Position numbers and translations under genes: made by a program. A DNA stretch of 64,000 nt from Streptomyces aurantiacus JA 4570 (lineage in GTDB: Bacteria; Actinomycetota; Actinomycetes; Streptomycetales; Streptomycetaceae): positions 39,070-103,069 of the forward strand of contig NZ_AOPZ01000412.1 of assembly GCF_000414115.1 (NCBI RefSeq). The letters run 5' to 3'. A model generated the notes under the pieces. The model saw only the letters and a program-made list of their open reading frames with translations, had not been told where the DNA came from and did no database searches. Positions 32,104 to 41,361 of this stretch are shown piece by piece (the stretch's first letter is position 1; each line of letters starts with the position of its first letter).

Positions 32104-32273
32104 CCCCCCGGCGGACCTGCCGCTGAGGGGCCACCACCACCCCTGGTCAGAGCCCGGCCGGGGGTGAAGGTCCGATACGCCCAGACGGGGCGCTCGCAGG
32201 GCGCAGTAGGCTTCGGCGCGAGAGCCGGAGCCCCTGAACCCATGGGGACACACCAGCCCGAGGAGCGCCGCGA

Positions 32274-33395
32274 ATGAGCCTGACCCTGAGGACCATCAGC
32301 CGAGAGCAACATCTGGCGTACATCCAGAGCCTGCCGTCGGCGAGTCATTGCCAGGTCCCGGCATGGGCAGACGTGAAGAGCGAATGGCGCTCGGAGAACC
32401 TGGGCTGGTTCGACGACAGGACCGGCCAGCTGGTGGGCGCGGGCCTGGTGCTCTACCGCCAGTTGCCGAAGGTCAAGCGCTATCTCGCGTATCTGCCCGA
32501 GGGTCCGGTCATCAACTGGTACGCCCCGAACCTGGACGAGTGGCTCCAGCCGATGCTGGCGCACCTGAAGAAGCAGGGCGCCTTCTCCGTGAAGATGGGC
32601 CCGCCGGTCGTCATCCGCCGCTGGAACGCGGCCGCGATCAAGGCCGGCATCCAGAACCCGGACGTGAAGCGGCTGCGCGACGTGGAGGCCACGACCATCG
32701 AGCCGCGCGCCTTCGAGGTGTCGGACAAGCTGCGCCGCATGGGCTGGCAGCAGGGCGAGGACGGCGGCGCCGGCTTCGGCGACGTGCAGCCCCGCTATGT
32801 GTTCCAGGTGCCGCTGGCCAACCGCGCCCTGGACGACGTGCTCAAGAACTTCAACCAGCTCTGGCGCCGCAACATCAAGAAGGCCGAGAAGGCCGGTGTC
32901 GAGGTCGTCCAGGGCGGTTACCAGGACCTGCCCGAGTGGCAGCGGCTGTACGAGATCACGGCGATCCGTGACAAGTTCCGGCCCCGGCCGCTGAGTTACT
33001 TCGAGCAGCAGTGGCGGGCCCTCAACTCCGAGGACCCCAACCGCATGCGGCTGTACTTCGCGCGGCACAACGGCGTGAACCTTTCGGCGGCGACGATGCT
33101 CGTCGTCGGGGGGCACGTCTGGTACTCCTACGGCGCGTCCGACAACATCGGCCGTGAGGTCCGGCCCTCGAACGCCATGCAGTGGCGGATGCTGCGCGAC
33201 GCCTACGCGCTGGGTGCGTCCGTCTACGACCTGCGGGGCATCTCCGACTCGCTCGACGAGACGGACCACCTCTTCGGCCTGATCCAGTTCAAGGTCGGCA
33301 CCGGCGGCGAGGCCGTGGAGTACGTCGGTGAGTGGGACTTCCCGCTGAACAAGCTGCTGCACAAGGCCCTCGACATCTACATGTCGCGCCGCTGA
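32274..33395 (+). CDS. femX: FemX/FemAB-type peptidoglycan bridge aminoacyltransferase
   Basis: A 373-residue Fem-family enzyme. Such enzymes add an amino acid from aminoacyl-tRNA to the lysine or diaminopimelate side chain of the cell-wall precursor; in Streptomyces FemX adds the first glycine. Two GNAT-like halves are apparent, with LWRRNIKKAEKAGVEV and the C-terminal YDLRGISDSLDETDHLFGLIQFK (about residues 320-342), the latter a hallmark of the family. The symbol rests on family and genus context. It is followed 79 bp later by an alanine-racemase-fold gene. Confidence 0.88.
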   Translation: MSLTLRTISREQHLAYIQSLPSASHCQVPAWADVKSEWRSENLGWFDDRTGQLVGAGLVLYRQLPKVKRYLAYLPEGPVINWYAPNLDEWLQPMLAHLKKQGAFSVKMGPPVVIRRWNAAAIKAGIQNPDVKRLRDVEATTIEPRAFEVSDKLRRMGWQQGEDGGAGFGDVQPRYVFQVPLANRALDDVLKNFNQLWRRNIKKAEKAGVEVVQGGYQDLPEWQRLYEITAIRDKFRPRPLSYFEQQWRALNSEDPNRMRLYFARHNGVNLSAATMLVVGGHVWYSYGASDNIGREVRPSNAMQWRMLRDAYALGASVYDLRGISDSLDETDHLFGLIQFKVGTGGEAVEYVGEWDFPLNKLLHKALDIYMSRR

Positions 33396-33474
33396 TCCGC
33401 CGCGGCTTTCCGTCCGCATCTCCTGCCACACCTCTGTCACACCGCAGACACCAGAAAGGTTCCGGGATCCAGCC

Positions 33475-34506
33475 ATGGCGCTCACGCTCTATGTCGACAC
33501 CGCGCGCTGGCGGGCACATCAGAAGCACATGCTGGAGCAGTTCCCGGGCATCGTCCCGGTCTGCAAGGGCAACGGCTACGGCTTCGGTCATGAGCGGCTC
33601 GCGGAGGAGGCCACGCGCTTCGGCTCCGACGTGCTCGCCGTCGGCACGACCTACGAAGCCGCCCGGATCAAGGACTGGTTCAGCGGTGATCTGCTGGTCC
33701 TGACTCCGTTCCGGCGAGGCGAAGAGCCCGTGCCGCTGCCCGACCGCGTCATCCGCTCCGTGTCGTCGCTCGACGGCGTGCACGGTCTCGTGGGCGCCCG
33801 CGTCGTCATCGAGGTCATGTCCTCGATGAAGCGGCACGGCATCAGCGAGCAGGACCTGCCCCATCTGCACGCCGCCATCGAGGACGTACGCCTCGAAGGC
33901 TTCGCGATCCACCTGCCCCTGGACCGCACCGACGGCTCGGACGCCGTCGAGGAGGTCATCGGCTGGATGGACCGGCTGCGCGCGGCCCGCCTGCCCCTGC
34001 ACACGATGTTCGTCAGCCATCTGAAGGCCGGCGAACTCGTCCGCCTCCAGCAGCAGTTCCCGCAGACCCGCTTCCGCGCGCGGATCGGTACGCAGCTCTG
34101 GCTGGGCGACCACCACGCGACCGAGTACCGGGGCGCCATCCTGGACGTCACGCAGGTCGCGAAGGGTGACCGCTTCGGCTACCGCCAGCAGAAGACCGCG
34201 TCCGACGGCTGGCTGGTCGTCGTCGCGGGCGGCACCTCGCACGGGGTCGGCCTGGAGGCACCGAAGGCGCTGCACGGCATGATGCCGCGGGCGAAGGGCG
34301 TGGCCCGCGCGGGCCTCGCGACCGTCAACCGCAATCTGTCGCCGTTCGTCTGGGGCGGCAAGCAGCGCTGGTTCGCCGAGCCGCCGCACATGCAGGTCTC
34401 GCTGCTCTTCGTACCGTCGGACGCGCCCGAGCCGAAGGTGGGCGAGGAACTGGTGGCCCATCTGCGGCACACGACCACGCAGTTCGACCGCATCGTCGAC
34501 CGCTGA
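33475..34506 (+). CDS. alanine-racemase-fold PLP protein
   Basis: A 343-residue protein with the alanine racemase N-terminal barrel. The PLP lysine is Lys31 in VCKGNGYGFG, corresponding to the usual VxKxxAYGHG. The C-terminal half lacks the CMDQ-type motif and catalytic-tyrosine segment normally seen in alanine racemases, and the chain is a little short. So PLP binding is likely but D-Ala formation is doubtful; a related racemase or a regulatory role is possible. It directly follows the Fem-type gene and ends at a strong hairpin, suggesting a two-gene operon. Confidence 0.82.
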   Translation: MALTLYVDTARWRAHQKHMLEQFPGIVPVCKGNGYGFGHERLAEEATRFGSDVLAVGTTYEAARIKDWFSGDLLVLTPFRRGEEPVPLPDRVIRSVSSLDGVHGLVGARVVIEVMSSMKRHGISEQDLPHLHAAIEDVRLEGFAIHLPLDRTDGSDAVEEVIGWMDRLRAARLPLHTMFVSHLKAGELVRLQQQFPQTRFRARIGTQLWLGDHHATEYRGAILDVTQVAKGDRFGYRQQKTASDGWLVVVAGGTSHGVGLEAPKALHGMMPRAKGVARAGLATVNRNLSPFVWGGKQRWFAEPPHMQVSLLFVPSDAPEPKVGEELVAHLRHTTTQFDRIVDR

Positions 34507-34561
34507 GCCGAGCCCTGCGGAGGCGTACGAGTCGTACGCCTGTAGGCGATAGCACCGTCAT

Positions 34562-34610
34562 AAGCCGAAGGGCCGGTACGCACCACGTGCGCGTACCGGC
34601 CCTTCGGCTT
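34562..34610. terminator. strong bidirectional terminator
   Basis: Perfect 20-bp arms (34562-34581 and 34591-34610) with a nine-base loop, between the convergent racemase-fold and glycosyltransferase genes. Confidence 0.93.
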
Positions 34611-34634
34611 GCCCCCCAGGTCGGGGGTGTTCGC

Positions 34635-36179
34635 TCAGAGTGAACCGTCGCTCGCCGTCCCCCACGTCACGTACGTGCCGGACCCGTCCTGCACGGCTCG
34701 CCGCGGCGGATGCGCGGCCGGGCCGAGCACGAACGCGTCCGACGCGCCGTCCAGGACCCCGCCGGAGGGGTCGTCCTCCCCGGTCCGTCGCACCACGTCC
34801 CGCTCCGGCATGAGGATGTCGCGTACGACCACGGCGCACAGGTACAGCGTCCCCAACAGGTGCACGGCGATGACCAGTTGATAGCCCTCGGTGGGCAGCC
34901 CCTTGTGCGCGTCCCCGCTCGTCGTGAACGCGAGGTACATCCAGATCCCCAGGAAGTACGCGACCTCGCACGCCTGCCAGATGAGGAAGTCCCGCCAGCG
35001 CGGCCGGGCCAGCGCGGCGAGCGGAATCAGCCACAGCACGTACTGCGGTGAGTAGACCTTGTTGGTGAGGACGAAGGCGGCGACCACCAGGAAGGCCAAC
35101 TGTGCGAATCGCGGGCGGCGCGGCGCGGTGAGGCCGAGCGCGGCCACCCCCAGGCAGCAGAGCAACATCAGCGCGGTCGCGAGCGTGTTCACCGTGTCCG
35201 TGGACAGCGGGTCGTCCATGCGCTGGGAGAGGATCAGCCAGAACGAGCCGAAGTCGACGCCGCGCTCCTGGCTGAACGTATAGAACTTCGCCCATCCCTC
35301 CCGGATGTGGAAGCCCGCCTCGTCGTGGCTGACCATCACCGGCACATTCACCACCAGCCAAGCACCCAGCGCGCTCGTGGCGGTCATCCAGAAGGCCCGC
35401 CAGCGCCCCGCCCGCCAGCACAGTACGAGCAGCGGCCCGAGGAGCAACGCCGGGTAGAGCTTCGCGGCGGCAGCGAGGCCGATGAGGATGCCCGCGGCGA
35501 ACGGCCGCTCACGCGACCACATCAGCATCGCCATGGCCGTGAGGGCCACCGCGAACAGGTCCCAGTTGATGGTGGCCGTCAGCGCGAAGGCCGGGGCCAG
35601 GGCGACGAGCAGGGCGTCCCAGGGGCGGCGCCGGTGGATGCGGGCCACGCAGACCGCGATGACGACGGCACAGACCATCAGCATCCCGGCATTGACCATC
35701 CAGTAGAACTTCTCCTGGTGCTGGATGCTCCCGCCGTCCGGCGTCAGCCACGCGGCCACCTGCATGAACAGGCCAGTCAGCACCGGATACTCGAGGTACT
35801 CCATGCCCACGTTGTCGGGCAGCCTGTCGAAGTACGGCACAAGCCCGTCGGCGAAGCCGCGCCCCTGGTACAGGTGGGGGATGTCGGAGTAGCAGGCGTG
35901 TGTGTACTGCGAGCTCGCTCCGACGAACCAGGCGCCGTTGTAGCAGGGCGCCTTCTGCACCATGCCGAGTGCGAACATTCCGATGGTGACCAGGGCGATG
36001 ACGCGCACGGGAGTCAGCCGGGTCGTCGCCAGCAGGGCTCTGCGGCCGATCGGCCCGCCGATCAGCTCACTGCCGGATGCGGCGACCTCGTCCTGTTTCG
36101 TGGGGAACACAGGCTGCGGCGCCTCTTCGGTTGGGGACTGATGCGCGCGTGTGGGGGGCATCTTCTCTGCGCTGGGCAT
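34635..36179 (-). CDS. GT87-like membrane glycosyltransferase
   Basis: A 514-residue integral membrane protein with about ten to twelve helices, resembling the actinobacterial glycosyltransferase family 87 (polyprenyl-phosphate-mannose-dependent mannosyltransferases). A charged loop with PDNVGMEYLEYPVLTGLF follows the first helix, as in GT-C enzymes where acidic residues are catalytic. The start is uncertain: ATG 36179 (with GGCAGG upstream), ATG 36188, or a longer frame reaching the parS site at 36281. The likely acceptor is a cell-envelope glycan. It lies downstream of the penicillin-binding protein gene, with a terminator and two parS between. Confidence 0.83.
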   Translation of the reverse strand: MPSAEKMPPTRAHQSPTEEAPQPVFPTKQDEVAASGSELIGGPIGRRALLATTRLTPVRVIALVTIGMFALGMVQKAPCYNGAWFVGASSQYTHACYSDIPHLYQGRGFADGLVPYFDRLPDNVGMEYLEYPVLTGLFMQVAAWLTPDGGSIQHQEKFYWMVNAGMLMVCAVVIAVCVARIHRRRPWDALLVALAPAFALTATINWDLFAVALTAMAMLMWSRERPFAAGILIGLAAAAKLYPALLLGPLLVLCWRAGRWRAFWMTATSALGAWLVVNVPVMVSHDEAGFHIREGWAKFYTFSQERGVDFGSFWLILSQRMDDPLSTDTVNTLATALMLLCCLGVAALGLTAPRRPRFAQLAFLVVAAFVLTNKVYSPQYVLWLIPLAALARPRWRDFLIWQACEVAYFLGIWMYLAFTTSGDAHKGLPTEGYQLVIAVHLLGTLYLCAVVVRDILMPERDVVRRTGEDDPSGGVLDGASDAFVLGPAAHPPRRAVQDGSGTYVTWGTASDGSL

Positions 36180-36246
36180 GGCGCACATCCTGCCGTACGG
36201 GTCTAAGAACTCCCGAGGACGTGCCCGAGAACCTGAGGACACGGCG

Positions 36247-36279
36247 AGGCCGCCGCACCCTCGCTCGGTGCGGCGGCCT
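36247..36279 (-). terminator. terminator after the penicillin-binding protein gene
   Basis: 13-bp arms (36247-36259 AGGCCGCCGCACC and 36267-36279) with a seven-base loop, directly beside the first parS of the pair. Confidence 0.85.
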
Positions 36280-36280
36280 T

Positions 36281-36294
36281 GTTTCACGTGAAAC
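36281..36294. other. parS site, first of a pair
   Basis: Perfect GTTTCACGTGAAAC. The next site starts 19 bp later. Confidence 0.94.
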
Positions 36295-36299
36295 ACGCC

Positions 36300-36313
36300 G
36301 TTTCACGTGAAAC
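36300..36313. other. parS site, second of a pair
   Basis: Perfect GTTTCACGTGAAAC, separated from the first by only five bases (acgcc). Confidence 0.94.
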
Positions 36314-36330
36314 GACGAGCGGAGCGCGGC

Positions 36331-39042
36331 TCAGCCGGTCGGACCGGCGAAGAGCCCTCCGCCGTTGTCGTTGCCGTTGCTGCCGCCGTTGCCATTGCCG
36401 CCGTTCGGCTCCCCAGTGGGTGGTGGCGACTCACCACCGGGATCACCGTTGGCACCACCGTCCTCGGCTCCACCGTCCGCCGCGCCACCGTTGTCTTCGC
36501 ACCTCGGGTCCCAGACATTGCACGTCTCGGTCGGGTCCGGGGTCTCCGACGGCGACGGCGACGGGGAGGACTCGGTCTCGGACGGCGTCGGCGACGGGGA
36601 GTCGCTCGGCTCGGGCTCCTTGCTCGGCGTCGGGGAGGGCGGCGGGGCGTCTCCGACGACCTCGCCGATCGGCTGCGGCAGCGGGAACTTCAGAGCGGGC
36701 TTCCCTTGGAGCGCCTCCGCCATGTAGTCCTGCCAGATCCGCGCGGGGAACGAGGCTCCGTGGATCTTCTTCTCGCCACCCGTGCCGAACATCTCCAAGA
36801 ACTCGCGCTTGGTGTTGTTCTCGTCGTCGTCGAGCCGGTACATGCTGATCGCCGTCGACAGCTGCGGGGTGTAGCCGACGAACCAGGCGGATTTGTTGCC
36901 GTCGGTCGTACCGGTCTTGCCCGCCACCTGGCGGCCGGGGAGCTGCGCGGAGCTTCCGGTGCCCTTGTCGACGACGGTCCGCAGGACGTCGGTGACGTTG
37001 TCCGCCACCGTGGGGGAGAAGGGGCTCTTGGTCAGGACCTCCTTGGTGTAGACCGTCTCGCCCTCCTTCTCGATCTCCTTGACCGAGTACGGGTCACGCT
37101 GCTTGCCGCTGGCGGCGAAGGTCGCGTACGCACCGGCCATACGGATCGCGCTCGGCGACGAGGTGCCCAGGGAGAAGGACGGGTAGGTGGCGCCCGCCAT
37201 GGACTTGTCGTCCTTGAGGCCGGCGTCCATCGCCGCCCGCTTCACCTTGTCGAGTCCTACGTCCATGCCGAGCTGGACGTAGGCCGAGTTGACCGACTCG
37301 CGCATCGCCTCACGCAGGTCGATCTTGTAGGTCGGCGGGTTGTACGACTGGTTGCCGTCGTTGGTCTGCAACCACTCCTTGCCGTTCTTGTCCTGCCAGA
37401 CCGTGCCGTCGTAGTTCTCGATCTTGAGCTTGTTCTTGCCGCTGTACAGGCTCTTCGGGTTGATCACGGTGCGCTGGCCGTCAGGCTGGACCTCGCCGCC
37501 CGTCTTGGAGCGGATGCCGTTCTTGAAGGCCGCCGCCAGCACGAAGGGCTTGTACGTCGAGCCGACCTGGGCACCGGTGGTGTCCGCGTTGTTGGTGAAG
37601 TGCTTCGTCGCGTCCTCACCGCCGTAGATGGCCTCGATCGCCCCGGTCTTCGGGTTGACGGAGGCACCACCGAACTGGACGTGCGTGTCCTTGTCCGGCC
37701 GCAGCTTGGGCTTGATCTTGGCCTTGCGGACCTTCTCCACCGCGTCTTCGAGCTGCGTGACCTTCCTCTTGTCGAAGGTCGTGTGGATCTCGTAGCCGCC
37801 CCGTTCGAGCTGACCCGCGGTGATGTCCGTGTTGTTGATGACGTACGCCTTGGCGAGCGACACCAGGTAGCCGATCTGGCCGCTCAGCTTGACGTTGGAG
37901 CGCGGGCTCTCCAGCTTCGGGAACTTGGTGTACTTGGCGCGGGTCTCGGCGCTCAGACGGCCGTCCTTGACTTCCTCGTCGAGGATCCACCTCCAGCGCT
38001 TCTCGGCCCGCGCCCGGTTGGCCTTGGGGCTGGCCGCGGAGTCGATCTCGGGGTAGCCGGCCGGGTCGTAGTACGTGGCGCCCTTCAGGACCGTCGCGAG
38101 GAGAGCGCACTCGCTCGGGTCCAGTTTCTCCGCGTCCTTGCCGAAGTAGGCACGCGCGGCGGCCTGGATGCCGTACGCGTTGCGGCCGTAGTAGGCGGTG
38201 TTCAGGTAGCCCGCCATGATGTCTTCCTTGCTCACCTCCCGGCCGACCTTTATGGAGATGAACAGTTCCTTGAACTTACGGGTGAACGTCTGCGACTGGT
38301 CGTCGAGGCGGGCGTTCTTCACGTACTGCTGCGTGATGGTCGACCCGCCCTGGGTCTGACCGCCCTTCGCCATGTTGACGAAAGCGCGGGCGATACCCAT
38401 CGGGTCGACGCCCTTGTCCTTGTTGAAGGTCTTGTTCTCCGCCGAGATGACGGCGTTGCGCATCGCCTTCGGGATGTCGGCGTACTTGATGATCTGCCGG
38501 TTGGTCTCACCACCGGTCGCGACCATCTGCGAGCCGTCGGCCCAGTAGTAGACGTTGTTCTGGGCCCTGGCCGCCTTCGCGACCTCCGGCACCTCCACCA
38601 GGGCGTACGCGATACCGGCGACCGCCATCAGACTCCCGAGGAACCCGATGAACAGGCCGGTGATGAGACGCCACGACGGGATCCACCGCTTCGGCCCGTG
38701 CTTGCCCGCGCGCGGGTAGTCGATGAAGCGCTTCTTGACGGGCTCGTTGCCACGCCCTCTGCCGCGTCCCCGTGCGCCGCTCTCCACCGCCCGGCGACGG
38801 CCACCACCACCGCCGCCACCGACGGAGCCGTTGCGGGCGGCGCGCCGGGCCTCGGCACGGCCGCCATAGGGTCGCTCCTCGCCCTCGGCAGCGCCGGGCG
38901 CGTGCGACGGAGGCGCCGGCGGCGATCCATTGGCGCCACGCGGTGCTGCGCGACGTCCCGACGGCGCGCCGGATGCGCCACGCCTGGCCGCGGCGCGTCC
39001 GCCGCCCTGCGGCTGCGGCGGTTTGCGACGGTGCTCGCTCAT
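36331..39042 (-). CDS. class A penicillin-binding protein (transglycosylase-transpeptidase)
   Basis: A 903-residue bifunctional peptidoglycan synthase. The cytoplasmic N-terminus (about 1-125) is Arg/Gly/Ala-rich, then one membrane helix at about 128-150. The GT51 transglycosylase domain shows AENKTF and GGSTITQQYVKN. The transpeptidase has STYKPF (SxxK), SVNSAY (SxN) and KTGTT (KTG). The last 130 residues are a Ser/Pro/Glu then Gly/Asn-rich tail. ATG 39042 has GGAG 14 bases upstream; a longer frame exists but starts within non-coding-like sequence. It polymerises and crosslinks the cell wall. Confidence 0.95.
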   Translation of the reverse strand: MSEHRRKPPQPQGGGRAAARRGASGAPSGRRAAPRGANGSPPAPPSHAPGAAEGEERPYGGRAEARRAARNGSVGGGGGGGRRRAVESGARGRGRGRGNEPVKKRFIDYPRAGKHGPKRWIPSWRLITGLFIGFLGSLMAVAGIAYALVEVPEVAKAARAQNNVYYWADGSQMVATGGETNRQIIKYADIPKAMRNAVISAENKTFNKDKGVDPMGIARAFVNMAKGGQTQGGSTITQQYVKNARLDDQSQTFTRKFKELFISIKVGREVSKEDIMAGYLNTAYYGRNAYGIQAAARAYFGKDAEKLDPSECALLATVLKGATYYDPAGYPEIDSAASPKANRARAEKRWRWILDEEVKDGRLSAETRAKYTKFPKLESPRSNVKLSGQIGYLVSLAKAYVINNTDITAGQLERGGYEIHTTFDKRKVTQLEDAVEKVRKAKIKPKLRPDKDTHVQFGGASVNPKTGAIEAIYGGEDATKHFTNNADTTGAQVGSTYKPFVLAAAFKNGIRSKTGGEVQPDGQRTVINPKSLYSGKNKLKIENYDGTVWQDKNGKEWLQTNDGNQSYNPPTYKIDLREAMRESVNSAYVQLGMDVGLDKVKRAAMDAGLKDDKSMAGATYPSFSLGTSSPSAIRMAGAYATFAASGKQRDPYSVKEIEKEGETVYTKEVLTKSPFSPTVADNVTDVLRTVVDKGTGSSAQLPGRQVAGKTGTTDGNKSAWFVGYTPQLSTAISMYRLDDDENNTKREFLEMFGTGGEKKIHGASFPARIWQDYMAEALQGKPALKFPLPQPIGEVVGDAPPPSPTPSKEPEPSDSPSPTPSETESSPSPSPSETPDPTETCNVWDPRCEDNGGAADGGAEDGGANGDPGGESPPPTGEPNGGNGNGGSNGNDNGGGLFAGPTG

Positions 39043-39312
39043 CGAACGACTACTCCTCGGGCAGGCGCGGATCTCCGCGCCTGGAAACGGCGGCTGGTTT
39101 CCGGTCCCCCCGATATGCGGACGGGCCCGTTCCGGCACTCGTCCGCACTGCACCGGGGACGACGACGCCACCTCGCGTCACTTGGTTCCCGGCGGTATGC
39201 ATGGCGCACAGACTACGCACCGTCAAAACCCTCTTAGAGCTGAAGTTCACCCCAAAACAGGCAAGTTACTTCCTACGAATCGGTGATGTGATGCCGTTCA
39301 CCGTGCCCCCTC

Positions 39313-39366
39313 TTGTCCCAGGCGTGACCTCGTTCTATCGTCGTGATGTATCGAGCCGATACATCA
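39313..39366 (+). promoter_or_regulatory. padR-ino1 promoter with PadR operator
   Basis: TTGTCC (39313-39318), a 17-bp spacer and TATCGT (39336-39341) form a good promoter. Immediately downstream is the perfect inverted repeat TGATGTATCG-AGC-CGATACATCA (39344-39366), with the ATGT/ACAT ends seen in PadR sites. A repressor there would cover the transcription start. Confidence 0.7.
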
Positions 39367-39417
39367 GCTCGGCATAAAGGGCCGCGGCCGACAGATCGGG
39401 ACAGACAGGAGGCGACG

Positions 39418-40104
39418 ATGAGCAGACGCTCCGGCATCCTCGAGTTCGCCGTGCTCGGTCTGCTCCGCGAGTCCCCGATGCACGGCTATGAGCTGCGCAA
39501 GCGGCTCAACACCTCACTGGGTGTGTTCCGCGCCTTCAGCTACGGGTCGCTCTACCCGTGCCTCAAGACGCTGGTCGCGAACGGCTGGTTGATCGAGGAA
39601 TCGGGCGCCGCCACCGGAGAGGCCCTGACGGCTCCCCTGGCGGGACGCCGCGCCAAGATCGTCTATCGGCTGACGGCGGAAGGTAAGGAACACTTCGAGG
39701 AACTGCTCTCGCAGACCGGCCCCGATGCGTACGAGGACGAGCACTTCGCCGCCCGCTTCGCCTTCTTCGGGCAGACCTCGCGGGACGTGCGGATGCGGGT
39801 GCTCGAGGGCCGCCGCAGCCGCCTGGAGGAGCGCCTCGAGAAGATGCGCGCTTCCCTGGCCCGCACCCGGGAGCGCCTCGACGACTACACGCTTGAGCTG
39901 CAGCGGCACGGGATGGAGTCCGTGGAGCGCGAAGTGCGCTGGCTGAACGAGCTCATCGAGAGCGAGCGCGCGGGACGCGACCAGCAACGGTCCGCCCCCG
40001 AAGGCTCCGCTCAGCAGAACAGCACATCTGGGGAGTCGGGCGTCCTGCCCCGGCGGCGGGGCAGCACCCCGCCGCCGGATGCGTCCGACGACACCACCAA
40101 GTGA
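39418..40104 (+). CDS. PadR-family regulator
   Basis: A 228-residue PadR regulator: winged helix at about 1-90 (FAVLGLLRESPMHGYELRKRL, about residues 10-30; then YGSLYPCLKTLVANGWL), a long coiled-coil dimerisation helix to about 185, and a Ser/Gly/Pro-rich tail of about 40 residues. ATG 39418 has GGAGG seven bases upstream. The perfect dyad over its own promoter points to autorepression. The ino1 gene follows at 59 bp in the same direction, so PadR likely controls inositol synthesis too. Confidence 0.92.
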   Translation: MSRRSGILEFAVLGLLRESPMHGYELRKRLNTSLGVFRAFSYGSLYPCLKTLVANGWLIEESGAATGEALTAPLAGRRAKIVYRLTAEGKEHFEELLSQTGPDAYEDEHFAARFAFFGQTSRDVRMRVLEGRRSRLEERLEKMRASLARTRERLDDYTLELQRHGMESVEREVRWLNELIESERAGRDQQRSAPEGSAQQNSTSGESGVLPRRRGSTPPPDASDDTTK

Positions 40105-40163
40105 GGCCCCGCACTCCGCGGGGTCTCATCCGGAATACCGAGATCACACAGGGAGCAACCGGA

Positions 40164-41246
40164 ATGGGTTCGGTTCGCGTAGCCATCGTCGGCGTGGGCA
40201 ACTGCGCCGCCTCGCTGGTCCAGGGCGTCGAGTACTACAAGGACGCCGACCCGGACACCAAGGTCCCGGGCCTGATGCACGTCCAGTTCGGCGACTACCA
40301 CGTCGGTGACGTCGAGTTCGTCGCCGCCTTCGACGTCGACGCGAAGAAGGTGGGCCTCGACCTCGCGGACGCCATCGGCGCCAGCGAGAACAACACCATC
40401 AAGATCTGCGACGTGCCGAACACCGGCGTGACCGTCCAGCGCGGCCACACCCACGACGGCCTGGGCAAGTACTACCGCGAGACCATCGAGGAGTCCGCCG
40501 AGGCCCCGGTCGACGTCGTCCAGATCCTCAAGGACAAGCAGGTCGACGTCCTGGTCTGCTACCTGCCGGTCGGTTCCGAGGACGCGGCGAAGTTCTACGC
40601 CCAGTGCGCCATCGACGCCAAGGTCGCCTTCGTCAACGCTCTCCCGGTCTTCATCGCCGGCACCAAGGAGTGGGCGGACAAGTTCACCGAGGCGGGCGTG
40701 CCGATCGTCGGTGACGACATCAAGTCCCAGGTCGGCGCCACCATCACGCACCGCGTCATGGCGAAGCTGTTCGAGGACCGCGGTGTCCGTCTTGAGCGCA
40801 CCATGCAGCTCAACGTCGGCGGCAACATGGACTTCAAGAACATGCTCGAGCGCGACCGCCTCGAGTCCAAGAAGATCTCGAAGACGCAGGCCGTCACCTC
40901 GCAGATCCCCGACCGCGAGCTGGGCGAGAAGAACGTCCACATCGGCCCGTCGGACTACGTCGCGTGGCTCGACGACCGCAAGTGGGCGTACGTCCGCCTC
41001 GAGGGCCGCGCCTTCGGCGACGTCCCGCTGAACCTGGAGTACAAGCTCGAGGTCTGGGACTCCCCGAACTCCGCGGGTGTCATCATCGACGCGCTGCGCG
41101 CCGCGAAGATCGCCAAGGACCGCGGCATCGGCGGCCCGATCCTGTCGGCGTCCTCGTACTTCATGAAGTCCCCGCCGGTGCAGTACTTCGACGACGAGGC
41201 TTTCGAGAACGTCGAGAAGTTCATCAAGGGCGAGGTCGAGCGCTGA
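40164..41246 (+). CDS. ino1: inositol-3-phosphate synthase
   Basis: A 360-residue NAD-dependent enzyme of the actinobacterial myo-inositol-1-phosphate synthase type, which converts glucose 6-phosphate to inositol phosphate for mycothiol and phosphatidylinositol. The nucleotide-binding start is VRVAIVGVGNCAASLVQG, and the C-terminal Lys-containing motifs include LNVGGNMDFKNM and KLEVWDSPNSAGVIIDA. ATG 40164 has GGGAG 11 bases upstream. It is cotranscribed with padR and ends at a hairpin. Confidence 0.97.
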   Translation: MGSVRVAIVGVGNCAASLVQGVEYYKDADPDTKVPGLMHVQFGDYHVGDVEFVAAFDVDAKKVGLDLADAIGASENNTIKICDVPNTGVTVQRGHTHDGLGKYYRETIEESAEAPVDVVQILKDKQVDVLVCYLPVGSEDAAKFYAQCAIDAKVAFVNALPVFIAGTKEWADKFTEAGVPIVGDDIKSQVGATITHRVMAKLFEDRGVRLERTMQLNVGGNMDFKNMLERDRLESKKISKTQAVTSQIPDRELGEKNVHIGPSDYVAWLDDRKWAYVRLEGRAFGDVPLNLEYKLEVWDSPNSAGVIIDALRAAKIAKDRGIGGPILSASSYFMKSPPVQYFDDEAFENVEKFIKGEVER

Positions 41247-41306
41247 GTCGCCGCCCAGCCGGCCATCGGCTCGGCCGCTGAGTCGGCCGCTCCGTTCGGC
41301 AGTTGA

Positions 41307-41337
41307 GGGTCCCCGGGTCGTACGTGCCCGGGGACCC
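41307..41337 (+). terminator. terminator after ino1
   Basis: 11-bp perfect arms (41307-41317 GGGTCCCCGGG and 41327-41337) with a nine-base loop, 60 bp past the ino1 stop. Confidence 0.85.
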
Positions 41338-41361
41338 TGCTCGTATGTGAGGCTGTGCCCC

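Noticed and set aside
36180..36296. Extension of the glycosyltransferase gene to a GTG within parS (MFHVK start)
   Set aside because: The FHVK peptide is simply the translation of parS and appears wherever a frame crosses it; no ribosome site is present.
36307..39237. A 976-codon open frame on the plus strand, antisense to the penicillin-binding protein gene
   Set aside because: It is an Arg/Val/Leu/Gly-rich shadow of a very GC-rich gene. The minus-strand frame has all penicillin-binding motifs, and the antisense frame has no recognisable domain or ribosome site.
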